This document shows, piece after piece, positions 42,631-50,628 of a DNA stretch of 64,000 bases (position 1 is its first letter; each line of letters opens with the position of its first letter). The notes beneath the pieces were generated by a model. The model saw only the letters and a program-made list of their open reading frames with translations. It made no database searches and was not told where the DNA came from. The position numbers and the translations under genes were made by a program. This DNA is from Flavobacterium anhuiense (GTDB taxonomy: Bacteria; Bacteroidota; Bacteroidia; Flavobacteriales; Flavobacteriaceae): assembly GCF_900101855.1 (NCBI RefSeq), contig NZ_FMVC01000001.1, positions 585,965 through 649,964 on the forward strand, given 5' to 3'.

Positions 42631-43107
42631 ATGAATTTAGACGAATCTCTTTTTAAAAAAGCTTTAAAAATTCAAAATTTTGATAATGAAGTCATCAAAG
42701 TAACTGACAAAACAATCGAATTTCTAGAAAGTATTGGTTTATCTTCTGAAACAATAGAGTTTTTCAAAACGTTTTCTTTTAGAGAAGAGATTGAATTTGG
42801 AAATGTTTATTTCAATTGTGTAAATAGAATCAGAACTGAAAATCTCGAGGAAGAAAATAAAGAAATTTACAAAAATCACTTATTAATTATTGGCTCTGGA
42901 CTTAATGGCGATCCAATTGTTTTAAATACAAAAACATTGAATGTTGGATATATTTTTCATGACATTCTTTGGGAAGAAGATAATATTGAAGATTTAAATA
43001 AAATTTATATTGACTTAAAAATGAGTGTTGGAACTTTCTTTTACAAATCAATTAGTAAAGAAGATTTTCCTGTTGACGCTTATGAAGCAGAAGATTATAT
43101 AAAATAA
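42631..43107 (+). CDS. SUKH-like (SMI1/KNR4) protein
   Basis: 158 residues resembling the SUKH superfamily, which includes many toxin-immunity proteins: the pattern LLIIGSGLNGDPIVLNTKTLNVGYIFHD followed by an acidic patch and FYKSI is typical. The open frame extends to TTG at 42595, but that start lies inside the upstream palindrome; ATG 42631 is better. It is out of place between two ketosynthase genes and more AT-rich than they are, so I suspect insertion. No toxin gene is adjacent. Confidence 0.68.
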   Translation: MNLDESLFKKALKIQNFDNEVIKVTDKTIEFLESIGLSSETIEFFKTFSFREEIEFGNVYFNCVNRIRTENLEEENKEIYKNHLLIIGSGLNGDPIVLNTKTLNVGYIFHDILWEEDNIEDLNKIYIDLKMSVGTFFYKSISKEDFPVDAYEAEDYIK

Positions 43108-43109
43108 AA

Positions 43110-43727
43110 ATGACTCAAAACATATCCTACATACAATCCTACATCACCATTCAAAACAACGAAATTGTTTTGAACGGAACTTCTGTATTCAAAATTGAAC
43201 CGACAGATTTTGCTGATTTCTCGAAACAAGCGTATCGTAATTTTGAAATGCAGTATCCAAAATTTTTCAAAATGGATGCTTTGAGCAAACTGGCTTTTTT
43301 AGGATCAGAATTGCTTTTGAGTCCGATAACCTCAACAGAGCAGGAAAATAATATCGCTTTGGTTTTAGCCAATAAATCGTCGAGTTTAGATACCGATGTA
43401 AAATATCAGGAATCTATTTCAGACAAAGAAAACTATTATCCGAGTCCAGCGGTCTTTGTTTATACGCTGCCAAATATTTGTTTGGGCGAAATAAGTATCC
43501 GCCATCAGCTGAAAAGTGAAAATTCTTTTTTTATATTTGATGCTTTCAATGCCGAATTTTTGTCGAACTATTCGGGGATTTTGTTAAACACAAATAAAGC
43601 AGATTCTGTTTTGTGTGGCTGGGTAGAATTTTTTAATGAGAGTTATAAAGCGTTTCTTTGCATCATAAGTGCAGACGAAAACACAAAATATAAAAACGAA
43701 ACAATCAATACATTATACAATAAATAA
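43110..43727 (+). CDS. Ketosynthase-like N-terminal domain protein
   Basis: 205 residues resembling the short beta-ketoacyl-synthase-like proteins of aryl-polyene clusters. The stretch YPSPAVFVYTLPNICLGEISIRHQLKSENSFF corresponds to the substrate-tunnel half of a ketosynthase. No catalytic Cys is present, and the His/Lys half is absent, so it cannot condense alone. A scaffold or accessory subunit of a ketosynthase is likely. It ends 2 bases before the second ACP. Confidence 0.8.
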   Translation: MTQNISYIQSYITIQNNEIVLNGTSVFKIEPTDFADFSKQAYRNFEMQYPKFFKMDALSKLAFLGSELLLSPITSTEQENNIALVLANKSSSLDTDVKYQESISDKENYYPSPAVFVYTLPNICLGEISIRHQLKSENSFFIFDAFNAEFLSNYSGILLNTNKADSVLCGWVEFFNESYKAFLCIISADENTKYKNETINTLYNK

Positions 43728-43729
43728 TC

Positions 43730-43987
43730 ATGGAAGCATTAAAAGAAGAATTAAAAAATAAAATCATAACTACTTTAAACCTTGAAGATATCGCAGTTGA
43801 AGATATTGCAGATAACGACCCATTGTTTGGAGACGGTTTAGGTTTAGACTCGATTGATGCACTTGAATTGATCGTGATTTTAGATAAAGATTACGGAATT
43901 AAATTGGTTGACCCGAAAGAAGGAAAAGCTATTTTCCAGTCAATCGAAACTATGGCAGCATATATCAGCGCTAACAGAACGAAGTAA
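43730..43987 (+). CDS. Acyl carrier protein 2
   Basis: 85 residues. Ser41 in GDGLGLDSIDALEL is the phosphopantetheine site. Its motif DSID differs from the DSLD of ACP 1, so the two carriers probably serve different chains, one for the polyene and one for the resorcinol acyl part. A word-repeat block follows. Confidence 0.93.
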   Translation: MEALKEELKNKIITTLNLEDIAVEDIADNDPLFGDGLGLDSIDALELIVILDKDYGIKLVDPKEGKAIFQSIETMAAYISANRTK

Positions 43988-44127
43988 GACTTCTTAGACT
44001 CACTTAGATTTTTAGACTTCTTAGACAATGTTTTCCAAAAATCTAAGAAGTCTAATATCTAAAATTCTAAGCCAGTCTAAAAAAATCTAAGAAAGTCTAA
44101 AATTCTAACAATCTAAGAAGTCTAAAA
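43988..44127. repeat. CTTAGAC/GTCTAAG word array
   Basis: The left part (43988-44025) repeats GACTTCTTAGAC-type words; the right part (44040-44124) repeats their complement, AATCTAAGAAGTCTAA, at least four times with changes. The whole 140-base gap forms inverted, iterated arms. The word CTTAGAA also fills 1884-1922 near pth. No gene. Confidence 0.75.
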
Positions 44128-45324
44128 ATGAAAGGTGTTGCAATAACGGGAATGGGAATTATCTCTGCGATTGGCAATTCGGTTGAGGAAAATTATATTT
44201 CGCTGACCGAAAACAAAATCGGCATTTCTCGTATTCAAAATATTTCGACTGTTCACGCAGATATAATTAAAGTTGGCGAAATCAAAAAAACCAACGAAGA
44301 GCTTATCGATGAACTGAAATTAAATGAGAATAATAACTTCTCCAGAACGGCTATGATTGGCACTTTGGCAGCAAAACAAGCTGTTGAAAATGCTGGCATT
44401 ACCGATATCAATGAATTTAGAACCGGACTTATCTCAGCTACGAGCGTGGGCGGAATGGATATGACGGAAAGACATTATTACGATTATTTCGAAAAGCCAG
44501 AACTGGTTAAATATATCACTTGTCATGACGGCGGAGATGTTGCCGAAAAAATTGCTGAAGAATTAGGTTTAAAAGGAATGGTAACGACTATTTCTACGGC
44601 TTGTTCATCTGCGGCCAATTCGATTATGTTGGGTGCAAGATTGATCAAAACGGGGAAATTAGATCGAGTAATTGTAGGCGGTGCCGATGCTTTGGCAAAA
44701 TTCACCATCAACGGATTCAAAACTCTGATGATTTTATCTGACGATTACAACAAACCTTTTGACAATACAAGAAAAGGATTAAATCTTGGGGAAGCTGCTG
44801 CATTTTTGGTTTTAGAATCGGATGAAATTGTAGAAAAGCAAAACAAAAAAGTGCTGGCAAGAGTTTCGGGTTACGGAAATGCAAACGACGCTTTTCACCA
44901 GACTGCTTCTTCAGAAAATGGAGACGGCGCTTATTTGGCGATGAAAAAAGCGTTTGATGTTTCGGGTTTAAAACCTTCTGAAATTGATTACATTAACGTT
45001 CACGGAACTGCAACTCCGAACAACGATTTGTCTGAGGGAAGAGCTTTACTTCGAATTTATGAAAACGAAAAAGTTCCAGATTTTAGTTCTACAAAACCTT
45101 TTACGGGACATACTTTAGCGGCGGCGGCGGCTATTGAAGCTGTTTACAGTGTTTTGGCAATTCAAAATAATGTGGTTTATCCAAATTTGAATTTTGAAGT
45201 TCCGATGGAAGAATTTGATTTGAAACCGCAGACAACTTTAAAAAATAAAAACATCGAACACGTTTTATCCAACTCTTTTGGTTTTGGAGGAAACTGTTCA
45301 ACTCTTATATTTTCAAAAAGCTAA
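44128..45324 (+). CDS. Beta-ketoacyl-ACP synthase 3 (ApeO-like), pigment cluster
   Basis: 398 residues of the KAS II fold with a full active site: C159 (STACSSAANS), H292 (NVHGTATPNNDLSE), K323 and H328 (STKPFTGHTLAAAAA). Its stop codon overlaps the start of the following Cys-less ketosynthase by one base. Such pairs of an active ketosynthase and a chain-length factor build the polyene in aryl-polyene systems. Confidence 0.92.
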   Translation: MKGVAITGMGIISAIGNSVEENYISLTENKIGISRIQNISTVHADIIKVGEIKKTNEELIDELKLNENNNFSRTAMIGTLAAKQAVENAGITDINEFRTGLISATSVGGMDMTERHYYDYFEKPELVKYITCHDGGDVAEKIAEELGLKGMVTTISTACSSAANSIMLGARLIKTGKLDRVIVGGADALAKFTINGFKTLMILSDDYNKPFDNTRKGLNLGEAAAFLVLESDEIVEKQNKKVLARVSGYGNANDAFHQTASSENGDGAYLAMKKAFDVSGLKPSEIDYINVHGTATPNNDLSEGRALLRIYENEKVPDFSSTKPFTGHTLAAAAAIEAVYSVLAIQNNVVYPNLNFEVPMEEFDLKPQTTLKNKNIEHVLSNSFGFGGNCSTLIFSKS

Positions 45325-46388
45325 TGACAAAAAAAACATATATAAATGGAGTAGGCTGTATTTCGACTCAAAAAACATTTGATACTGTTTTTTTGGAAGA
45401 GGCCAATGTTAATCACGACGAAAATGTACTGGCAATTGTTCCGCCATCGTACAAAGATTATATTACGCCAGCTGCAAGCCGACGCATGGCAAAAGGCGTA
45501 AAAAACGGAATCGTAGCTTCGGCTTTGGCTATGAAAGATGCGAATGTTGAAAGCGTTGATGCGATTATTACAGGAACTGGTTTAGGATGTATTGAAGATT
45601 CTGAAAAATTCCTGAAAAGCATTTTAGATAATAACGAAGAGTTTTTAACTCCGACTTCTTTTATTCAATCTACTCACAATACAGTTGGTGCGCAGATTGC
45701 ACTTTTACAGCAATGTAAAGGTTATAATTTTACGTATGTTAATGGTGCAGTTTCTTTTGAATCGGCTCTTATTGATGCAAAAATGCAAATTGAAGAAGAT
45801 GAAGCTAATTCGATTTTAGTGGGAGGCGTAGATGAAAATGGAGATTATACCACTTCCCTTTTTAAATTAAACGGCCGTATTAAAGCAGATAATAATGCTC
45901 CTTACGATGTTTTAAATTCTACAACAAGTGGAGCTGTTTATGGCGAAGGCGCTAGTTTTTTTGTTTTAGAAAACGAAAGAAAAGAAAACACTTATGCCGA
46001 ACTTCTAGACGTTTCTATTGTAAATACTTTGGAAGAAAATGAAGTTGAAGCAGCCATTCAATCATTTTTAAAATATAATAATTTAGAAATTTCAGATATC
46101 GATGCCATAGTTTTAGGTTTTGATGGAAATGCTGATTTTGAAAATTATTATAGAAATCTTACCAAAAATTCGTTTGCACAAACTCCTATTTTATATTACA
46201 AACATTTGAGTGGCGAATATGATACGGCTTCGGCTTTTGCTTTTTGGATGGCTTCTAAAATATTGAAAATTCAAGAAATTCCTGAAATCGCAAAAGTAAA
46301 TACTGTCGAAAAATCAGAGTACAAAACGATTTTATTATACAATCAATTAAACGGAAAAAACCATAGTTTTACGCTGCTGTCAAAATGA
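45324..46388 (+). CDS. Chain-length-factor-like ketosynthase (no active Cys)
   Basis: 354 residues of a ketosynthase fold. In place of the active-site Cys motif it has TYVNGAVSFESALIDA (about 137-152), so no Cys is in position. PTSFIQSTHNTVGAQIALLQ is typical of the group, and YKHLSGEYDTASAF keeps a Lys-His pair. It should be the partner of the active ketosynthase before it. It overlaps the deacetylase-like gene after it by 4 bases (ATGA). Confidence 0.85.
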   Translation: MTKKTYINGVGCISTQKTFDTVFLEEANVNHDENVLAIVPPSYKDYITPAASRRMAKGVKNGIVASALAMKDANVESVDAIITGTGLGCIEDSEKFLKSILDNNEEFLTPTSFIQSTHNTVGAQIALLQQCKGYNFTYVNGAVSFESALIDAKMQIEEDEANSILVGGVDENGDYTTSLFKLNGRIKADNNAPYDVLNSTTSGAVYGEGASFFVLENERKENTYAELLDVSIVNTLEENEVEAAIQSFLKYNNLEISDIDAIVLGFDGNADFENYYRNLTKNSFAQTPILYYKHLSGEYDTASAFAFWMASKILKIQEIPEIAKVNTVEKSEYKTILLYNQLNGKNHSFTLLSK

Positions 46389-47161
46389 TAACGCACAAAA
46401 ACATATCGCTGTTTTTTATCTTTTTATTGCTTTTATTGTTTCTTCTGAATCTTTACATCGCAATTCATTTTCTGTGGTTTATTGTTATAATTCTAATTTG
46501 GATTGGAATAAATGCTTTTGGTTCTGCACGAATTTCTTCCAATTATCATGTAAAAGCATTTTGCAGTAATCCGTTCGAAACAGAAAAAAAAATCGCGCTT
46601 ACTTTTGATGACGGTCCGAGCATTTATACTTTGGACGTTTTAGCGCTTCTGAAAAAATACAATGCCAAAGCGACTTTTTTCTGCATTGGAAAAAACATTG
46701 AAATGCATCCTGAAATCCTTCAAAAAGTAATTTCCGAAGGTCATTTAGTTGGAAATCATTCGTACTCGCATTCTAAATTTTTTGATTTTTATAATGCTAA
46801 AAAAATAACCGAAGAAATTAAAAGGACAGATACGCTTCTGGAAAAATTCACTTCCAAAAAAATCAACTTCTTTCGTCCGCCTTATGGAGTTACGACGCCT
46901 TCAATCAGAAGGGCTTTAAAAGTAACGGGACATAAAACAATTGGTTGGAATATCCGTTCTCTTGATGGAGGAACCCAAAATCAGGAATTAATTTTCAATC
47001 GGTTAATTAAACATATTTCTCCTGGCGGAATCGTACTTTTGCACGACACAGGCGAGCACTCTGTTTTGGTCTTGGAACAGTTTTTGCAATTTTTACAGCA
47101 AAATAATTATCAAGTCGTTTCGATTGAAGAACTTTTGAATCTTAAAGCTTATGAAAATTGA
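46385..47161 (+). CDS. Polysaccharide deacetylase (NodB) family protein
   Basis: 258 residues. Two hydrophobic segments (about 8-27 and 30-46) anchor it in the inner membrane. The NodB domain (68-250) has the TFDDGPS motif with D75 and D76, metal ligands H125 and H129 (NHSYSH), and FFRPPYGVTTP. The fold normally removes acetyl groups from sugars or peptidoglycan. Why it sits in a pigment cluster is unclear; deacylation of an intermediate is possible. It is translationally coupled to the ketosynthase before it. Confidence 0.85.
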   Translation: MITHKNISLFFIFLLLLLFLLNLYIAIHFLWFIVIILIWIGINAFGSARISSNYHVKAFCSNPFETEKKIALTFDDGPSIYTLDVLALLKKYNAKATFFCIGKNIEMHPEILQKVISEGHLVGNHSYSHSKFFDFYNAKKITEEIKRTDTLLEKFTSKKINFFRPPYGVTTPSIRRALKVTGHKTIGWNIRSLDGGTQNQELIFNRLIKHISPGGIVLLHDTGEHSVLVLEQFLQFLQQNNYQVVSIEELLNLKAYEN

Positions 47162-47280
47162 ACGCGGATGAAACAGATTCGCTTTCGCGAAGACGCGGAT
47201 AAAACCGGATTTTATTAAATTAAAATTCGTGGAAATTGGTGTAATTCGCGGCAGAATAATAAGCACATTTTTGAAAAAAT

Positions 47281-47907
47281 ATGAAAACTAAAATAGCATT
47301 ACTCATTCTATTTATATCTAGCAATTTGTTCGCGCAAGAACAAAAAATGACCGATGCCGAAATCGCGTCTTTTAAGCAAGACGTGAATGTCGTGGCGAAA
47401 AAAATCAAAACCTTAACTACTGATTTTGTTCAGTACAAGCATTTAGACTTTTTATCGAAAGACATTGAAACTTCAGGAAAAATGGTTTTTAAAGAACCAG
47501 CTTTACTTCAATGGCAATATAAAAAACCGTACAACTACAGCATTACTTTCAAAAACGGGAAAATTTTAATTAATGACGAAGGAAAGAAAAGCGCTGTTGA
47601 TATTGGAAACAGTAAAATCTTCGCTCGAATCAATAAATTAATTGTGGGAAGCGTAAGCGGAAATATGTTTGATGACAAAGAATTTACGATTTCGTATTTT
47701 AAAGTGAAAGGTCAGAATCTGGCGAAATTCATTCCGAAAGATGCGACGCTGAAAAAATATATTAAACAAATTGAACTGACTTTTGATAAAGAAGAAGCAA
47801 CTGTTGTTCAGGTAAAACTGTTAGAATCATCTGAAGATTATACTAGAATTGTACTTAAAAATAAAGTGATCAATGCAAAAATCGACGATTCAGTTTTTAC
47901 TAATTAA
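47281..47907 (+). CDS. LolA-like outer-membrane lipoprotein carrier
   Basis: 208 residues with a signal peptide (cleavage after SSNLFAQ) and a LolA fold: TTDFVQYKHLDFLSKDIETSGKMVFKEPALLQWQYKKPYNYSITFKNGK is typical. It is periplasmic. A LolA copy inside aryl-polyene clusters is thought to carry the hydrophobic product to the outer membrane. The housekeeping lolA is presumably elsewhere. It overlaps the following lipoprotein gene by 35 bases. Confidence 0.87.
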   Translation: MKTKIALLILFISSNLFAQEQKMTDAEIASFKQDVNVVAKKIKTLTTDFVQYKHLDFLSKDIETSGKMVFKEPALLQWQYKKPYNYSITFKNGKILINDEGKKSAVDIGNSKIFARINKLIVGSVSGNMFDDKEFTISYFKVKGQNLAKFIPKDATLKKYIKQIELTFDKEEATVVQVKLLESSEDYTRIVLKNKVINAKIDDSVFTN

Positions 47908-48508
47908 TTGCTTTCTGGCAATTGTTTTAATTTCTTGCGGCTCAGTTACAAAAAATTATACGCCTAAAAAATTAGATAAAACATCTTATACAGTTCCGTA
48001 TTTCACAGATTCAAAAACCGATTATGTTTATAAAACCAATATCAGTGTTTACGGAAATGAATTGTCTGGAATTTTCATTGCCAAGAAAATAAACGACACG
48101 ACACACCGAATTGTTTTTACTACCGAATTCGGAAATAAATTGATGGATTTTGAAATTTCAGAAACCGATTTTAAAATCAATTCTATTGTTTCAGAATTAG
48201 ATAGAAAAATATTAATCAACACTTTAAAAGAAGATTTTAGACTGCTTTTAAAGAAAGAATATCCGATTCAGGAACAATTTGAAAACTCTTCAAATGACAT
48301 TTACAAATCGGCAGATGGAAAACGGGACAATTATATTTTTATCTCCAAAAAAGATCAGAAATTAGAAAAGATCGTTCATGCTTCTAAAACAAAAGAAAAA
48401 TTTACACTACTTTTCAATTCAGAAAACAATATTTTTGCTGAAAAGATCCAAATCATCCATCAGAATATTAAACTGAAAATTGAGCTGAATTATTTCAAAT
48501 CAGAATAG
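47873..48508 (+). CDS. Lipoprotein of unknown function in the pigment cluster
   Basis: 211 residues with a lipoprotein signal: MQKSTIQFLLINCFLAIVLISCGS, Cys at position 22. The rest is beta-rich with no motif I recognise. The 35-base overlap with lolA and its envelope location suggest that it works with LolA as an acceptor (LolB-like role) in moving the pigment. That function is inference from position only. Confidence 0.75.
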   Translation: MQKSTIQFLLINCFLAIVLISCGSVTKNYTPKKLDKTSYTVPYFTDSKTDYVYKTNISVYGNELSGIFIAKKINDTTHRIVFTTEFGNKLMDFEISETDFKINSIVSELDRKILINTLKEDFRLLLKKEYPIQEQFENSSNDIYKSADGKRDNYIFISKKDQKLEKIVHASKTKEKFTLLFNSENNIFAEKIQIIHQNIKLKIELNYFKSE

Positions 48509-48545
48509 AAAATTAAACAAACCATAAACTTTAAATCAATTAAAA

Positions 48546-49133
48546 ATGAGAAATTTTGTTGTACTTGCATTTGTTTTATTAATCGGAATCCAGGCAGAAG
48601 CGCAGGTAAAAGTTAGCCCTGGACTTAGAGGCGGTTTGAATATATCAACACTAAGCAATATTGATGATAACAGTTCTAAAACTGATTTTTATGTTGGTGG
48701 ATTGGTAAATATTAAATTCAATAGATTTTTTTCGGTTCAGCCAGAATTAAATTATTCAAGACAAGGTGATGAAGGAAGATACTTTGAAAATGGTCGTTAT
48801 TATTCTGAAAAGTATGAGTTGAATTATATAACACTTGGAGCGGTTGCAAAATTTAACTTTAACGGTGGCGGTTTTCATCTGTTAGCAGGGCCATCTTTAG
48901 ATTTAAAAGTTAGTGATAACTATATAAACACTAAACCTGAAGATTACGATCTTTCATTTGTTGGAGGTGTTGGTTATACTTTGCCAAATGGCTTAACTTT
49001 TGAAGCTCGATTCAAACAAGGGTTAATTGATATTTATGGTTACGATGGAATCGACGATGGTTATTATTATGATCAAGTAATTTTAAATCAGGTTTTCCAG
49101 CTTGGTATTAGTTATACGTTTAAAACAAAATAA
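48546..49133 (+). CDS. Outer-membrane beta-barrel protein 1
   Basis: 195 residues: signal peptide ending IQAEAQ, then an eight-stranded porin-family barrel. Markers are SPGLRGGLNISTLS at the start, FFSVQPELNYSRQGDEG and the aromatic C-terminal strand FQLGISYTFKTK. It is a tandem paralogue of the next gene, 2 bases downstream. Position beside LolA suggests a role in the outer-membrane seat of flexirubin. Confidence 0.85.
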   Translation: MRNFVVLAFVLLIGIQAEAQVKVSPGLRGGLNISTLSNIDDNSSKTDFYVGGLVNIKFNRFFSVQPELNYSRQGDEGRYFENGRYYSEKYELNYITLGAVAKFNFNGGGFHLLAGPSLDLKVSDNYINTKPEDYDLSFVGGVGYTLPNGLTFEARFKQGLIDIYGYDGIDDGYYYDQVILNQVFQLGISYTFKTK

Positions 49134-49135
49134 AA

Positions 49136-49747
49136 ATGAACAAAAGAATATTCTTCTTTTTTGCTGTTTTTTTTACGGTTTTAAATATTCAGGCTCAAGT
49201 ATCGGCGAAACCTGGTTTAAGAGCAGGATTTAGTTTTTCGACCATTTCTGAAATGCATGCCGATTATAAAACTGATTTTTATGCTGGTGGTTTTACTGAT
49301 ATTAAGATTACAAAAATTTACTCGCTACAGCCAGAAATTAATTATAGCAGACAAGGTTCTAATAATGTTGCGCGAAATTATTATGACGAAGCTAGTCAAA
49401 CCAATAAGGTAGAATATTTGGATTTGGATATCAATTATTTGTCACTTTCTGTAATCAATAAATTTACTCTGCCACAAGGAATTCAGTTTCAAGCGGGACC
49501 AACTTTAGATATTTTATTAAATGATAATCTTGCGGTTAGAAAAGCACAAAATGATCTTGGTTTGGTTTTAGGTGTTGCTTATGCTCTGCCTTCTGGATTA
49601 ACATTTGAAGCTCGATTTAAAAAAGGTTTGCTTGATGTTTTAAGCAGCGATTATTATCAAAATGACTCCAATAATTATTATTTATTTGGAGATTATAACA
49701 CAAATATTAATTTTCAGTTAGGAGTTTCCTACTCATTTGGAAAATAA
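49136..49747 (+). CDS. Outer-membrane beta-barrel protein 2
   Basis: 203 residues, paralogue of the preceding protein: signal peptide ending NIQAQ, KPGLRAGFSFSTIS, KTDFYAGGFTDIK, YSLQPEINYSRQGS, LTFEARFKKGLLD and the C-terminal strand FQLGVSYSFGK. The pair arose by tandem duplication. The next gene, a hotdog subunit, starts 5 bases later, so these barrels are within the pigment operon. Confidence 0.85.
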   Translation: MNKRIFFFFAVFFTVLNIQAQVSAKPGLRAGFSFSTISEMHADYKTDFYAGGFTDIKITKIYSLQPEINYSRQGSNNVARNYYDEASQTNKVEYLDLDINYLSLSVINKFTLPQGIQFQAGPTLDILLNDNLAVRKAQNDLGLVLGVAYALPSGLTFEARFKKGLLDVLSSDYYQNDSNNYYLFGDYNTNINFQLGVSYSFGK

Positions 49748-49752
49748 AAAAT

Positions 49753-50124
49753 ATGATTTTACAAGATTTTTATAAAATACTATCAGAAGAAAAAATATCT
49801 GATTCAAAATATATTGTTACCATTTTAGTCAATGAAAAACATGAGGTTTTTAAAGGGCATTTCCCTGGAAATCCTATTATGCCTGGTGTTTGCATGATTC
49901 AGATTATCAAAGAACTTACAGAATCGATTACCAAAAGTTCATTGATGATTCAGTCTTTGGCGAATGTAAAATTTATGGCACTTATTAATCCTGAAGTTAC
50001 ACCAGAATTAAGATTGGAGCTTGATGTTACAACAACTGAAGACGGTTTAGTAAAAGTGAAAAACACGACTTACTTTAACGACACAACAGCTCTTAAATTG
50101 AGTAATGTGTACAAAAAAATATAA
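49753..50124 (+). CDS. Hotdog dehydratase subunit (His-bearing, ApeI-like)
   Basis: 123 residues of the FabA/FabZ fold. It keeps the catalytic His (H36 in KGHFPGNPIMPGVCMIQ), but the Glu expected 14 residues later is Gln50. It complements the two Glu-only subunits at 36186 and 36626, consistent with a heterodimeric dehydratase like ApeI:ApeP of aryl-polyene synthesis. It lies 13 kb from those genes, between barrel and hypothetical genes. Confidence 0.85.
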   Translation: MILQDFYKILSEEKISDSKYIVTILVNEKHEVFKGHFPGNPIMPGVCMIQIIKELTESITKSSLMIQSLANVKFMALINPEVTPELRLELDVTTTEDGLVKVKNTTYFNDTTALKLSNVYKKI

Positions 50125-50126
50125 TT

Positions 50127-50612
50127 ATGAAACTATTATTGACATTCCTTTTATGGGTTAATTTTGCTGGAACGCCAGATTTGGCTTCGATCCGCAAAAT
50201 GTATGCTGATGTAGCAAAATCAGAAAGCAATGCCAAAGATTTTGTCGCAAAACTTTCTGGAGTTTCAAATAACGATGATAAAATTTTAGTGGCTTACAAA
50301 GCAGCTTCAATTTTAGTAGATTCTAAATTTGAAAAGAAATTAAGGCAAAAAATGGATCGTTTTAAAGAAGGTGCAAAATTGCTTGAAGCAACGATAAAAA
50401 GTGACCCAAGTAATATTGAAATGAGAATGATCCGATTAAGCGTTCAGCAAGATGTTCCTGCTATTACGGGTTATAAGAAAAATATAAAAGAAGATAAAAA
50501 ATTCATAACAACCTATTATGCATCACAAGGTGCCGCTTTGAAAGATTATCTTAAAGACTTTGTTTTACAATCTGAAAGTTTCTCTGAAAAAGAGAAGCAA
50601 TTTGTAAAGTAA
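50127..50612 (+). CDS. Exported protein of unknown function, pigment cluster
   Basis: 161 residues with a short N-terminal hydrophobic stretch (MKLLLTFLLWVNFAGTPDLA), probably a signal peptide. The rest is helical and Lys-rich, with ILVAYKAASILVDSKFEKKLRQKMDRFKEGAKLLEATIKSDP that looks TPR-like. Starts 2 bases after the hotdog gene. I do not recognise a family. Confidence 0.72.
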   Translation: MKLLLTFLLWVNFAGTPDLASIRKMYADVAKSESNAKDFVAKLSGVSNNDDKILVAYKAASILVDSKFEKKLRQKMDRFKEGAKLLEATIKSDPSNIEMRMIRLSVQQDVPAITGYKKNIKEDKKFITTYYASQGAALKDYLKDFVLQSESFSEKEKQFVK

Positions 50613-50628
50613 GCTCAAAAAATACCAC

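Noticed and set aside
43988-44127. Small CRISPR or minisatellite
   Set aside because: Words vary in length and spacing and occur in both orientations; no unique spacers.
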